DNA from: M3007 sp038203695
Lineage (GTDB): Bacteria > Bacteroidota > Bacteroidia > Chitinophagales > Saprospiraceae
Length of the DNA: 49,963 bases
Assembly: GCA_038203695.1 (NCBI GenBank)
Contig: JBBRDQ010000010.1
Location: 1-49,963 of the forward strand
Direction: 5' to 3'
This document shows, in pieces, positions 1 through 7,937 of the stretch. The position numbers were made by a program, and so were the translations under genes. Numbering within the stretch: the stretch's first letter is position 1; the number at the start of each line of letters is the position of its first letter. A model generated the notes under the pieces. It saw nothing but the letters and a program-made list of their open reading frames with translations. It did no database searches and was not told the DNA's origin.

Positions 1-1
1 T

Positions 2-562
2 TTGCGCAAAAGAGGGGTTGAAGATGTGCTGTTTTTCTGTATAGACGGTTTAGCGGGCTTCAGCGATGCTATTTTGGCGGTTTTTCCGCAGTCGTTCGTA
101 CAACGGTGCATCGTACACATGATTCGCAGCAGCACCCGCTTCGTTTCGGACAAAGACATTAAGAAGGTTTGCGGCGATCTTCGGAGCATTTACTCGGCAG
201 CCGATGCGCTTCAGGCCAATATCGCTTTAAGCGCTTTTCGGGAAAAATGGGACAAAAAATACCCCCAAATCGCGGATGCCTGGGAGAATAACTGGACGGA
301 TTTGATGTCATTCATGGATTATGGAGAAAATATCCGACGAATGATTTATACCACTAACGCAGTGGAAGCACTACACCGGCAAATCCGCAAAGTGACCAAA
401 TCCAAAGGATCATGGGTGAATGATAAGGCATTAGTCAAACAAATCTACCTCACTTTGATGTACGGAAAAGGTGGGTGGAACAAAAAAGTGTTCAATTGGA
501 ATGGCATAGGTAAGGAGTTGAGCGACCATTTTGGAGAACGGTATACGAGGCACCTGGAATAA
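2..562 (+). CDS. IS256-family transposase, C-terminal part (cut by window edge)
   Basis: This is the C-terminal 186 residues of a Mutator/IS256-type DDE transposase, which cuts and joins the ends of its insertion sequence. The reading frame is open to the window edge, so the first codon shown (TTG) is not a real start and the N-terminal DNA-binding part and first catalytic Asp lie outside. Visible family marks are the second catalytic Asp in FFCIDGLAGF (about residue 15), the IVHMIRSS segment, and the catalytic Glu in TTNAVEALHRQIRKVTKSKG (about residue 122). The C-terminus looks normal, so the element may be intact upstream. Family assignment is secure; activity cannot be judged. Confidence 0.9.
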   Translation: MRKRGVEDVLFFCIDGLAGFSDAILAVFPQSFVQRCIVHMIRSSTRFVSDKDIKKVCGDLRSIYSAADALQANIALSAFREKWDKKYPQIADAWENNWTDLMSFMDYGENIRRMIYTTNAVEALHRQIRKVTKSKGSWVNDKALVKQIYLTLMYGKGGWNKKVFNWNGIGKELSDHFGERYTRHLE

Positions 563-917
563 AAAATTGCCAAAAAGAGGCTAAAAATGAGAGTGGCTAA
601 AGTTTGTTTCCCACAATTTCAACAGCCTTTACAGGTCAAAAATAATTAGATTTTTTGACCCGCAGGCCATTGAAATGTGGAAAACAAAGATACCAAGCAA
701 ATCATCGCCAAAATAAATGAAACCTAATTCTGAAACTTATTTTTTAACCAGATTCATCTTTGACACACTTTTTAGAACATTCCCAACACGGAACAAGGTA
801 ATTGTTTTGCTTTTATTTAGCAGGAATAAATATTTTTCTTTCGCCCCAACCCTTTCCGGCAGTCGACCTGTCTTTTTTGGTAGAATAATACCTACCACTC
901 ATTCAAATATTATTGCC
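563..917. other. noncoding flank after the transposase, with a hairpin
   Basis: No gene is supported in these 355 bases. A 9-bp perfect inverted repeat, GGTCAAAAA with TTTTTGACC, spans 634-660 and could be a terminator or part of the insertion-sequence end. The right end of the element should lie here, but it cannot be fixed without the left end. A weak promoter-like pair lies further down: TTTG at 806-809 and TATTTTTC at 831-838 with a 21-base spacer, 80 bases before the lipoprotein gene. The upstream ATG at 717 in the lipoprotein frame adds 67 residues with no secretion logic and is rejected as a start. Confidence 0.5.
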
Positions 918-2201
918 ATGAAAATCAAGTTGCCGCTCTTTGCGTTATTAGGTATCGCTGCGCTTACCCTGTTTTCCAGTTGTCTGCGCGACACCTGTTC
1001 CTCCTCCCACACGTATGTACGCTTTGATCCAGTGTACAAAACCCTGGCTGAATGCCGCGTGCCGATCAGCGCGGAGCAACCGCGTACCCTGAAAAAGCCC
1101 GGAAAAATTTACACCATTGGCGATTATCTGCTGATTACGGAGATTGGCGAAGGAATACACGTCTTTAACAATAGCAATCCCGCCAATCCAGTCCCGGTTA
1201 TTTTCTGGAACATCCCCGGCAATGTCGATATGGCCGTACGCGATCATTTTCTCTATGCCGATCAATACATCGACTTGCTGACGATCGACATCAGTGATGT
1301 ATTGCAGCCCCAACTGGTCTGTCGTGCCGAAAATGTCTTTAGTTTAATGGGTTTCGATCCAACGCGTGGTTATCTGGTCGATTATGTACAAACGCAGGTT
1401 ACCCAGGAAGTCTCCTGCAATGACCAGCGTTGGGGAAATGTCTGGTTTATGGAAGGTGATGCCGTCTTTCTCCCTACTTCAAACCTGTCGCAAAGCAATG
1501 GCCCAATCCGGAAAAATGCCGGCCTGCCCGGTGGCACCGGCATTGCCGGGTCTTACTCCCGTTTTGGCCAGTACGGCGATTATCTGTATTGCGTCGACAA
1601 CAGTAGTTTACGCCCGTTTTCGCTGGCCACGCCGGGTTGTCCCAGCAGCCTGCCTGTGCTGCAAATCGGCTGGAATATCGAAACTATTTTCCCCTGGAAC
1701 GATCGCCTGTTCGTAGGCTCCCAGACCGGCGTGTTTATTTTTAACGCCAGCAATCCCGCTCAACCGGTATTGGAATCCACCTTCAGCCATGCCTCCGGTT
1801 GTGATCCGGTCGTATGCGACGACGAAAACGCGTACATCACTATCCACGACGGCACTGAATGCAACAATGGCGTCAGTACCGCCGTCAACCAGCTGGAAGT
1901 GGTCGACATCCGCAATCTGCCGGCCGCCACACTGCGCAAATCCTACGCCATGACCAAACCCAAAGGCTTGTCCATCGCCGGTAAATACCTTTACCTCTGC
2001 GACGATGGCCTGAAGATTTTTGATAAGAGCAATCCATTGGAAATGAAAGAGTTAGCCCATATTCGTACTATTCAGACATACGATATCATCGCCCTGGACG
2101 ACACCCATATCCTGGTCGTCGGCGACGGTGGTTTCTTCCAGTATGACGTCAGCAACCCGGCCGAGCCGAAACAAATCAGTCACATTGCAGTAGCGCCTTA
2201 A
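918..2201 (+). CDS. LVIVD-repeat beta-propeller lipoprotein
   Basis: A predicted lipoprotein of 427 residues with repeats of the LVIVD type, which usually build a beta-propeller on the cell surface or in the periplasm; the ligand is unknown. The start at 918 is chosen because it places a signal peptide right at the N-terminus with a lipobox ending LFSSC (Cys22). The repeats follow the pattern 'hydrophobic strand, DISDV or NPANP, strand', for example around IHVFNNSNPANP, LLTIDISDV, VFIFNASNPAQP, EVVDIRNLP and QYDVSNPAEP near the C-terminus. It lies 10 bp before the next gene and is probably co-transcribed with it. Family call is good; function is not known. Confidence 0.8.
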   Translation: MKIKLPLFALLGIAALTLFSSCLRDTCSSSHTYVRFDPVYKTLAECRVPISAEQPRTLKKPGKIYTIGDYLLITEIGEGIHVFNNSNPANPVPVIFWNIPGNVDMAVRDHFLYADQYIDLLTIDISDVLQPQLVCRAENVFSLMGFDPTRGYLVDYVQTQVTQEVSCNDQRWGNVWFMEGDAVFLPTSNLSQSNGPIRKNAGLPGGTGIAGSYSRFGQYGDYLYCVDNSSLRPFSLATPGCPSSLPVLQIGWNIETIFPWNDRLFVGSQTGVFIFNASNPAQPVLESTFSHASGCDPVVCDDENAYITIHDGTECNNGVSTAVNQLEVVDIRNLPAATLRKSYAMTKPKGLSIAGKYLYLCDDGLKIFDKSNPLEMKELAHIRTIQTYDIIALDDTHILVVGDGGFFQYDVSNPAEPKQISHIAVAP

Positions 2202-2211
2202 CATTGGCACC

Positions 2212-2991
2212 ATGAAAACAATTGCCATTCAATTATTCGGACTGGGGCTGCTCTTTTTTGGGCAGCCCTGCCGCTTATTGGCGCAGGAATCCGCGCCTTG
2301 CCGCGACGTGTTGATTCTGAAAAACCGCAGCCGTTTGGAAGGGCAGATCGAGGCGTTCCGCCTGGATGATACGCTGGTTTTCCGGCTTTGGAGCGGACAA
2401 TCGCTGGTGGTGCCACCGAAGCACATCAAGCGAATTATCCAGCGCTGCCAGGATGGGAAAGCCCGGGATTTTTCCAAACCCTATAATTTCAAAGCGCGTG
2501 GCTGGTATCATTTTACCCGGGCGCAGGCGCTTACCGGACAAACTTATTACGGTGAAAACAGCGTCGGTTATGCCCTTCAGCACAGCAGTGGCTACAAGTT
2601 TTCGCGGTTAATCGGGGTTGGCCTGGGTGCTGGAATCGAATCCATCGCCAACGATCTGGAACTCGACGTGCCTTCCTATCCTATTTTTGGAGAGATACGC
2701 GGTTACCTGTTGCCGCGCCGCATCACGCCCTTTTATGCGGTCGGTGGTGGCTACGCCTTTGCTGGAAAAAGTTCCGCCCAACGCTGGAGTTATACCGATA
2801 CCTGGCATGGTGGCTGGATGGCGCAGGCTGAGTTGGGATATCGCCTGGGGAATCACTTTATCATGTACGGTGGTGTGCGGTTGCAGCGCAAAAGCCGCGA
2901 TTGGGAAAGTACCTGGAATCCGGAGCAGGATTTCGGAACGGACCGTATTTTGAATAAACGGCTGATGCTGGGCGTGGGGATATTATTGTAG
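2212..2991 (+). CDS. secreted outer-membrane-like protein of unknown function
   Basis: A 259-residue protein with a clear Sec signal peptide (MKTIAIQLFGLGLLFFG..., probable cleavage after LLAQ). Residues 30-80 contain a short module (DVLILKNRSRLEGQI ... VVPPKHIKRI) seen in Bacteroidota proteins that sit before a beta-barrel. The rest alternates aromatic and small residues in strand-like stretches (IGVGLGAGIES, AVGGGYAFAG, AQAELGYRLG, MYGGVRLQ) and ends in a hydrophobic strand MLGVGILL, as outer-membrane barrels do. It probably forms an operon with the preceding lipoprotein (10-bp gap). No specific family was recognised; the barrel assignment is inference. Confidence 0.7.
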   Translation: MKTIAIQLFGLGLLFFGQPCRLLAQESAPCRDVLILKNRSRLEGQIEAFRLDDTLVFRLWSGQSLVVPPKHIKRIIQRCQDGKARDFSKPYNFKARGWYHFTRAQALTGQTYYGENSVGYALQHSSGYKFSRLIGVGLGAGIESIANDLELDVPSYPIFGEIRGYLLPRRITPFYAVGGGYAFAGKSSAQRWSYTDTWHGGWMAQAELGYRLGNHFIMYGGVRLQRKSRDWESTWNPEQDFGTDRILNKRLMLGVGILL

Positions 2992-3018
2992 CAATTCTAT
3001 CGCTTTAGTGTTTTTATT

Positions 3019-3054
3019 AAAAACTTTGCTCCTGCGTTCCGGGGTGAAGTTTTT
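3019..3054. terminator. bidirectional terminator between convergent genes
   Basis: AAAAACTT (3019-3026) pairs with AAGTTTTT (3047-3054). An inner CTCC/GGGG helix can extend it, and runs of A and T flank both sides. It lies between the stop at 2991 on the plus strand and the stop at 3071 on the minus strand. Confidence 0.55.
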
Positions 3055-3070
3055 TGTTTTTGGAGCCTTG

Positions 3071-3364
3071 CTACCGAAATCCCTCCAACAACATAAACCC
3101 CGACATGCCCAGGTTCGGCAGGAAATTAAGCATGGCCAATAACAGCCCCTTTCGCATATTTTCCACCGTCATTTGATTTTTTGCGCGCAACCGAATACAA
3201 TCCACCGTGACCCGTACGGACCAGAATCCACCCCAGGCCAGAAAAGCAAAGGCGATGCCGGTATTAATAATCGGCAACTGCTCGGGCATCGGCGTATGCG
3301 TCAATTGAAAATACAGGTACATGGCGATGTACAGGCACATTAAAATATATTGAATAAAGTACAT
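3071..3364 (-). CDS. small integral membrane protein
   Basis: A 97-residue membrane protein with about three hydrophobic segments: residues 2-20, around INTGIAFAFLAWGGFW, and LLLAMLNFLPNLGMSGFML. No family was recognised. It lies 30 bp downstream of another small membrane protein and at the 3' end of the minus-strand cluster that starts with the MoxR-type ATPase at 9050. That position suggests it is the last gene of this envelope-related operon. The start is the only ATG near the hydrophobic N-terminus. Confidence 0.65.
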   Translation of the reverse strand: MYFIQYILMCLYIAMYLYFQLTHTPMPEQLPIINTGIAFAFLAWGGFWSVRVTVDCIRLRAKNQMTVENMRKGLLLAMLNFLPNLGMSGFMLLEGFR

Positions 3365-3394
3365 GGCGTTTTCATAGATGTGAAAGTGGAAAAT

Positions 3395-3703
3395 TTAGTT
3401 CCAGCGATTTTTACCACTGCTCATTAGCACGAGCAAAAACAAGGCGTATGGGGTAGCGATCATCAGTGGGATCGCCGCGATAACCATTGCCACTAAAGCC
3501 TGCGCGTGGTTTTTGAAATATATACTTCCCGTCAGAATCAGTAAGATAGCGATTAGTAAAGCTACCCAGAGCCTTACATATTTAGTGGAAGTTATGGGGT
3601 ATTGGCCAAATGCCCCGGTCATAAATTCCCGGAATCCGAACAATGCAGCGAGTAAGTCGAGCAGCCAGAGTACCCAAAACCAGACTAAAGTTGTTGCTGA
3701 CAT
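3395..3703 (-). CDS. small integral membrane protein
   Basis: A 102-residue protein with roughly three membrane segments: TTLVWFWVLWLLDLLAALFG at the N-terminus, LWVALLIAILLILTG in the middle, and LVAMVIAAIPLMIATPYALF near the end. It ends in a short basic tail (SGKNRWN). No known domain was recognised. It lies 30 bp downstream of the SpoIIM-domain gene and 30 bp upstream of the next small membrane gene, so the three are probably one transcript. A role beside the SpoIIM/VWA/MoxR proteins is inferred from position only. Confidence 0.65.
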   Translation of the reverse strand: MSATTLVWFWVLWLLDLLAALFGFREFMTGAFGQYPITSTKYVRLWVALLIAILLILTGSIYFKNHAQALVAMVIAAIPLMIATPYALFLLVLMSSGKNRWN

Positions 3704-3733
3704 GATGATTGGTTGATTTTTATTTTTTTAATC

Positions 3734-5629
3734 CTATTGCTCCCGCGCCAGACCCCGGATACGCCGGGTAGTACCGACTTTCTCGATCCCTTCAAACAGG
3801 CTGGCCGCATCCGCTACTTCCCGGTTCGAAAAGTATTGTAAAGCGCCGCCCAGGATCGTAAGCAGAAAAATAAAGTACAGCACCACCGAAATGGCACAAG
3901 TTGTCGCGAAAGTAGTAAAGGTTTGCATATTGCCTTCGCCCGACGGCACCAACCAACTGAAAAATTGCAGCACAATATCCCAGATATGCGAACTCAAAAA
4001 GAAAGTCAACAACATGCCCAGGCTAACCGTGAAAAAACCGGTCATGAATAGTTGTCCAAAATTGAGTAGGCGGAACGTGCGGGCCAGGGCGATAAATGGA
4101 TTGGCAGTTTCAAAATACAGTACCGCTGCCCACAGCGCCAGTACAGGCGTCGTCAATACCGGTAAAAGCCAGCCGGAGAAAAATCGGATGAAAGCGAAGG
4201 TATTGTCTTCAAATTGAAACCGAAAAATCAGCACCAGCAAACTGGCCGGTATCAACAACAGCAGCCCGACGGCCAATAAGCGCGTTCGCGGCTGCGGCAC
4301 CTGATTCGCATCGTTTATCTCCTGGTCGATGGCCCGAAAAGCGGCCAGGCTTAATCCGGCCAGCAAGACGATTTGCAGGTAAAAAAGAAAGGGTAATTCG
4401 GTGGAATTGCGAAAAAAATCAGTCGCGCCATCGAAACAACCAAACAGCCCCCCCGGAAAATTAAATGTAGTACCGATCGGTGCGGTCGACAGTCCAAATG
4501 CCAGCAGGGCAAAAATACCCGTGGTGCCGACTACCCCAAACAGGGTAGTGCGCGGGTTGCGCAGTAAAATGGTAAATGCATCCGAGGTGATTTCACCAGC
4601 CGTCTTAATCGCTTTAAAATCGATCACATGTTCGCGGGTAGGCGGCAATTCTTTGTCGTGAATCGGTTGCCGGAAACCGTGGGTGCGCGCTTTATGCCAG
4701 GGCAGCCACACGAAATACCCAACCATAAATACCAGCGACATAAAAATAAAGGTGCCGCGAATAAAGGGTGGCGTGCCGGTAAAGCGGGTGAGGAATCCTT
4801 CGAAAACAGCCGCCAGTACGATGATCGGCACCACGCCGATAAAGATTTTGAGTCCACGCCGCATCGTGATCTGGAATGCTTGCGTGCGCCGGTACGTACC
4901 CGGGAACAGCAATCCGGAACCGGCCACTAGCCCTGCTGCGCCGGCGACAATGATAGCGCCGATCTCCAGCGTACCATGGATCCAGATCGTCAGAAAAGAC
5001 TCCCAGCCTACGCCATGCTGGATAAAAAAATACTGAAAAGCACCGACCATCACGCCATTGTACAACATAATAAAGGCGGTTCCGATCGAGGCGATCACGC
5101 CGAAAATAGCGGTGCGCAACGCCACAAAAAGGTTGTTGGCGGCGATGCCTACGGTCATACCCAGCGGTCCCGAATCTTTGTATACCGCCATCGGATCGCC
5201 ATTTTCAATATTCTGGATGGTCATATTGACATAGTCTTCGCCCAGAATAATACGCGCGAAATCGGGATTGATCATGCTCGACACCACACCGACCGCGAAT
5301 GCCAACATAAAAAGACCGAAAGAAACCCACAGCGCCCGCCGCGATTCCCACATGATTTGCGGCAACTCGTCGGTCCAGAAACGCTTCAGCCGTTCGGCCG
5401 GGAAACGCTTCCCCTTATAGATGTTGTGAAAGACTTTTTGACCCAATCCATTGAGGTACATCCGCACCGAGCGATTGGGGTAAAAGGTGCGGGCATACGA
5501 CAAATCATCCGTGATCTGAATAAACAGGTTATTCAGTTTGTCGGGATCGGTCTGGCCTTCATAGCGCAGGATCTCCTCAAATTCGGCCCACTTTTCCCGG
5601 TTCTGCTCGATAAATTTGGTCTCTTTCAT
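3734..5629 (-). CDS. SpoIIM (DUF95) domain protein fused to a second polytopic region
   Basis: A 631-residue polytopic membrane protein. Residues 1-320 match the stage II sporulation protein M family: a soluble N-terminus, membrane segments from about residue 98, and the family signature WIHGTLEIGAIIVAGAAGL (HGTLE at 218-222). SpoIIM acts in spore engulfment in Firmicutes; in Bacteroidota the family occurs beside MoxR and VWA genes and its role is unclear. Residues 340-631 form an additional set of about five membrane segments that I do not recognise and that is not part of the usual short SpoIIM protein. The upstream gap carries a large palindrome (5654-5716). Domain call strong, function unknown. 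Confidence 0.85.
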   Translation of the reverse strand: MKETKFIEQNREKWAEFEEILRYEGQTDPDKLNNLFIQITDDLSYARTFYPNRSVRMYLNGLGQKVFHNIYKGKRFPAERLKRFWTDELPQIMWESRRALWVSFGLFMLAFAVGVVSSMINPDFARIILGEDYVNMTIQNIENGDPMAVYKDSGPLGMTVGIAANNLFVALRTAIFGVIASIGTAFIMLYNGVMVGAFQYFFIQHGVGWESFLTIWIHGTLEIGAIIVAGAAGLVAGSGLLFPGTYRRTQAFQITMRRGLKIFIGVVPIIVLAAVFEGFLTRFTGTPPFIRGTFIFMSLVFMVGYFVWLPWHKARTHGFRQPIHDKELPPTREHVIDFKAIKTAGEITSDAFTILLRNPRTTLFGVVGTTGIFALLAFGLSTAPIGTTFNFPGGLFGCFDGATDFFRNSTELPFLFYLQIVLLAGLSLAAFRAIDQEINDANQVPQPRTRLLAVGLLLLIPASLLVLIFRFQFEDNTFAFIRFFSGWLLPVLTTPVLALWAAVLYFETANPFIALARTFRLLNFGQLFMTGFFTVSLGMLLTFFLSSHIWDIVLQFFSWLVPSGEGNMQTFTTFATTCAISVVLYFIFLLTILGGALQYFSNREVADAASLFEGIEKVGTTRRIRGLAREQ

Positions 5630-5653
5630 AATAGATAAGGGTTATATGGACGT

Positions 5654-5716
5654 ATCCGTACCGGCGCTTTCAAGCGTTGAAATTGCAATTCGGCGGTTGA
5701 AGCCGCCGGTACGGAT
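5654..5716. repeat. nested palindromic element between two minus-strand genes
   Basis: A perfect 13-bp inverted repeat (5654-5666 with 5704-5716, ATCCGTACCGGCG) encloses further self-complementary pieces: CGCTT/AAGCG (5665-5676), TTCAA/TTGAA (5669-5681), the palindrome AATTGCAATT (5681-5690) and CGGCGG/CCGCCG (5691-5708). It fills the gap between the stop of the VWA-like gene (5719) and the start of the SpoIIM-type gene (5629). This is the form of a REP-like element or a folded leader RNA. No second copy was seen in the window. Confidence 0.7.
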
Positions 5717-5718
5717 CC

Positions 5719-7818
5719 TTAATACGCGCCAAAATAACGGCGTAAAAACCATTCAAGCGACAGTAAAAATGCCAGCAACGCAAATATCCATTTCAGGTTG
5801 ATCAATGGGTTGGTGGTCGTGGTCTGATAAATAACTGGTTTCACGGTTTGATTGGCCTTGATTTTATCCGCAATACTGGTCAGATTGGCACCTGCCACGG
5901 TTTCGCCGCCATATTTTGCGCTCAACTGGCGCAGCACAGCATGGTTGGCCGTGGTCTCAAATAATTCCAACTGGATGGGGCGCACGCTGAATTTGCCTTC
6001 CGCGCTCATGCCCTGCCCGTTGAAATTCGTCGTCGCCTTATAGGTGTAATTGCCGACCGGCAGGATACCGGCATTAAAGGTGTAACCCTTGCCGATCCGG
6101 TTGAAATTGTAGGTGTATTCCTTGCCCTGACTATTGCGTACGCTCAGCGCTACATCGGGTTCGTTGACCAGTTCGTAATTGTCGTTGTACAATTCCGCGC
6201 CAAAGATGACCTGCTCATTTTCATTGAAAATGTTTTGATCGAGCGTAACCCGAAATTTGCGCTTGTCCTCTTTTTGCGATAAATACTGCACCGTTTTGCC
6301 GGTTAGTTCGTCGAAAATAGCGTGGTTCTGGTGCTGCAAATAATCGAACAGGCGCCATTTCCACAATCCTTCGGCCAGGAAAATGCCGGTTTTTACCCCG
6401 TTTGTTTCGCCAATCGCCAAAAGCGGCTGGTCGGTATCCACGCGGCCGATCCGTTTGCGCAGCAGCACCTGGGCTTGCGGTGTGGCCGCAAAATTGCCGA
6501 AGGCCGAAATAACCGGGTTGAACTTCGGCAGTTCGGAAACTACCAATGGATCGAGCAAAAATGCGGCGAACTGTGGCGAAACTTTGCCCTGTACTTCGTC
6601 GCTTTGTTTGCCATCGCTTTGTACGGTGACCAGACTTTGCGCCTTGCCAAGCGCTGTGTAACCCGCCTGCATGCCCGCGATGAACAGCCGTGGAATTCTT
6701 TTTTCATTCAAGGTATTCAACAAGCCGGCAATGTCGTTGGTCGTCGATGGCAGATTGTGCAGGACCACAAAATCGAATTTACTTACATCCAGTCCCGGGT
6801 CATTGATATACGCAATGCTGATCTGGTAATTTTTGTTGGTTTCCAGTGTCTGGCGGATGGCCGTCAAATCGGGGTGCGGACTATTGGCCAGCAGCAGAAT
6901 CTTCTGGCGGGCATCCAGCACATCGATGAAAATTTCCTTGCTATTGTTCACCGTCGATGCCTCGTTGGGTAGCTTCGCGACGGAAATGATATACTGCGCT
7001 ACCCCGGGCTGGTCGGCTTCAATCTGTACTTCTTTGGTGACGAAAAAGTCGTTGCCGGCAAGGTTAATCGGTATGGATTGCAGCGTTTTCGTGCCTTCGC
7101 CGGTGACTTTACTGACATTCAGGATGGTCTGCTGGCCGGCACAATTTGTCGCCGCGACATCAATTTGCAACGTGAATTTATCGCCCAGGTAGGCGATTTT
7201 ATTATGAAAAACCCGTTTTAACAGTAAATCCTTCTTGGGCGTAGTATCTCCCAGGGCCACTGTATATACCGGTGCCGTTAACTGCGCATCGGCATAAGCA
7301 GGATTACTGCCTTCATTGTAAATACCGTCGGAAGCCACCACGACTGCGCCGAGATTTTGTCCGCCATATAAATCATAAACCGAACGCAGCAATTCAGAAA
7401 TATTGGTGACTTTATCCTGAAATTGAAAATCAACGCCTTCCCTGACCGCATCGCCAAACGAGAGTTCGTGCACCTCATAATCTTCCGCTAAGGTATTGCG
7501 CAGCGATTGCCAGTTTTGTTTGTATTGATCCAGGGTCGCGCCTTGTAAATCTGCGGCAATACTTTCGGTCTGGTCTTGCGCCAGCACAACGATTGGTTTT
7601 TTCGTTTCGGTCAGCAGGTTTTTAAGCAGCGGCGACAGTAACAACGCACTTAGTAAGGTCACCGACAACCAGCGCAATACACCTAATCCGATGTGCAAAC
7701 GCGGGGCTTGTTCGCGGAACGTCGTGTCGCGATAATAGAGTAACAAAGCGTAGCCAAGGCCCAACAGCGCACAAAAAATCAGGAACCAGGCGGGATATTG
7801 AAAGGAAAGATCAAGCAT
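5719..7818 (-). CDS. large VWA-like membrane protein of the BatA/aerotolerance type
   Basis: A 699-residue membrane-anchored protein. Two membrane segments lie at the N-terminus (about residues 10-28 and 47-65) and one at the C-terminus (NLKWIFALLAFLLSLEWFL). Between them a VWA-like domain begins with a MIDAS-type DQTES motif at 82-86 and continues with GAVVVASDGIYNEGS; VWA domains bind protein partners through a metal ion. A middle region resembles a class I glutamine amidotransferase-like fold (KILLLANSPHPDL...), and beta-rich segments follow before the last helix. It lies downstream of a MoxR ATPase gene, the usual partner of such proteins. The partner complex is inferred from gene context. 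Confidence 0.8.
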   Translation of the reverse strand: MLDLSFQYPAWFLIFCALLGLGYALLLYYRDTTFREQAPRLHIGLGVLRWLSVTLLSALLLSPLLKNLLTETKKPIVVLAQDQTESIAADLQGATLDQYKQNWQSLRNTLAEDYEVHELSFGDAVREGVDFQFQDKVTNISELLRSVYDLYGGQNLGAVVVASDGIYNEGSNPAYADAQLTAPVYTVALGDTTPKKDLLLKRVFHNKIAYLGDKFTLQIDVAATNCAGQQTILNVSKVTGEGTKTLQSIPINLAGNDFFVTKEVQIEADQPGVAQYIISVAKLPNEASTVNNSKEIFIDVLDARQKILLLANSPHPDLTAIRQTLETNKNYQISIAYINDPGLDVSKFDFVVLHNLPSTTNDIAGLLNTLNEKRIPRLFIAGMQAGYTALGKAQSLVTVQSDGKQSDEVQGKVSPQFAAFLLDPLVVSELPKFNPVISAFGNFAATPQAQVLLRKRIGRVDTDQPLLAIGETNGVKTGIFLAEGLWKWRLFDYLQHQNHAIFDELTGKTVQYLSQKEDKRKFRVTLDQNIFNENEQVIFGAELYNDNYELVNEPDVALSVRNSQGKEYTYNFNRIGKGYTFNAGILPVGNYTYKATTNFNGQGMSAEGKFSVRPIQLELFETTANHAVLRQLSAKYGGETVAGANLTSIADKIKANQTVKPVIYQTTTTNPLINLKWIFALLAFLLSLEWFLRRYFGAY

Positions 7819-7937
7819 TATGTATTGTTCGTTGTGGGTTAGCGGCTGGCAGCCCGATTGTTCGAAGGTCCAGCGATTGGGCTAACGGAAAGATGGGGAC
7901 GCAAATTTGCGGAAAAAGTTGTAAACCATCGTAAAAA

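Noticed and set aside
717..917. N-terminal extension of the lipoprotein gene
   Set aside because: The added 67 residues would bury the lipoprotein signal; the ATG at 918 gives a normal signal peptide.
4976..5638. 220-codon plus-strand frame
   Set aside because: It is antisense to the SpoIIM-type gene, whose membrane segments and family signature are clear.
7819..7937. Possible hairpin around GTTAGC and GCTAAC between the MoxR and VWA-like genes
   Set aside because: Only 6 bases pair perfectly and the loop is long; it is too weak to call.
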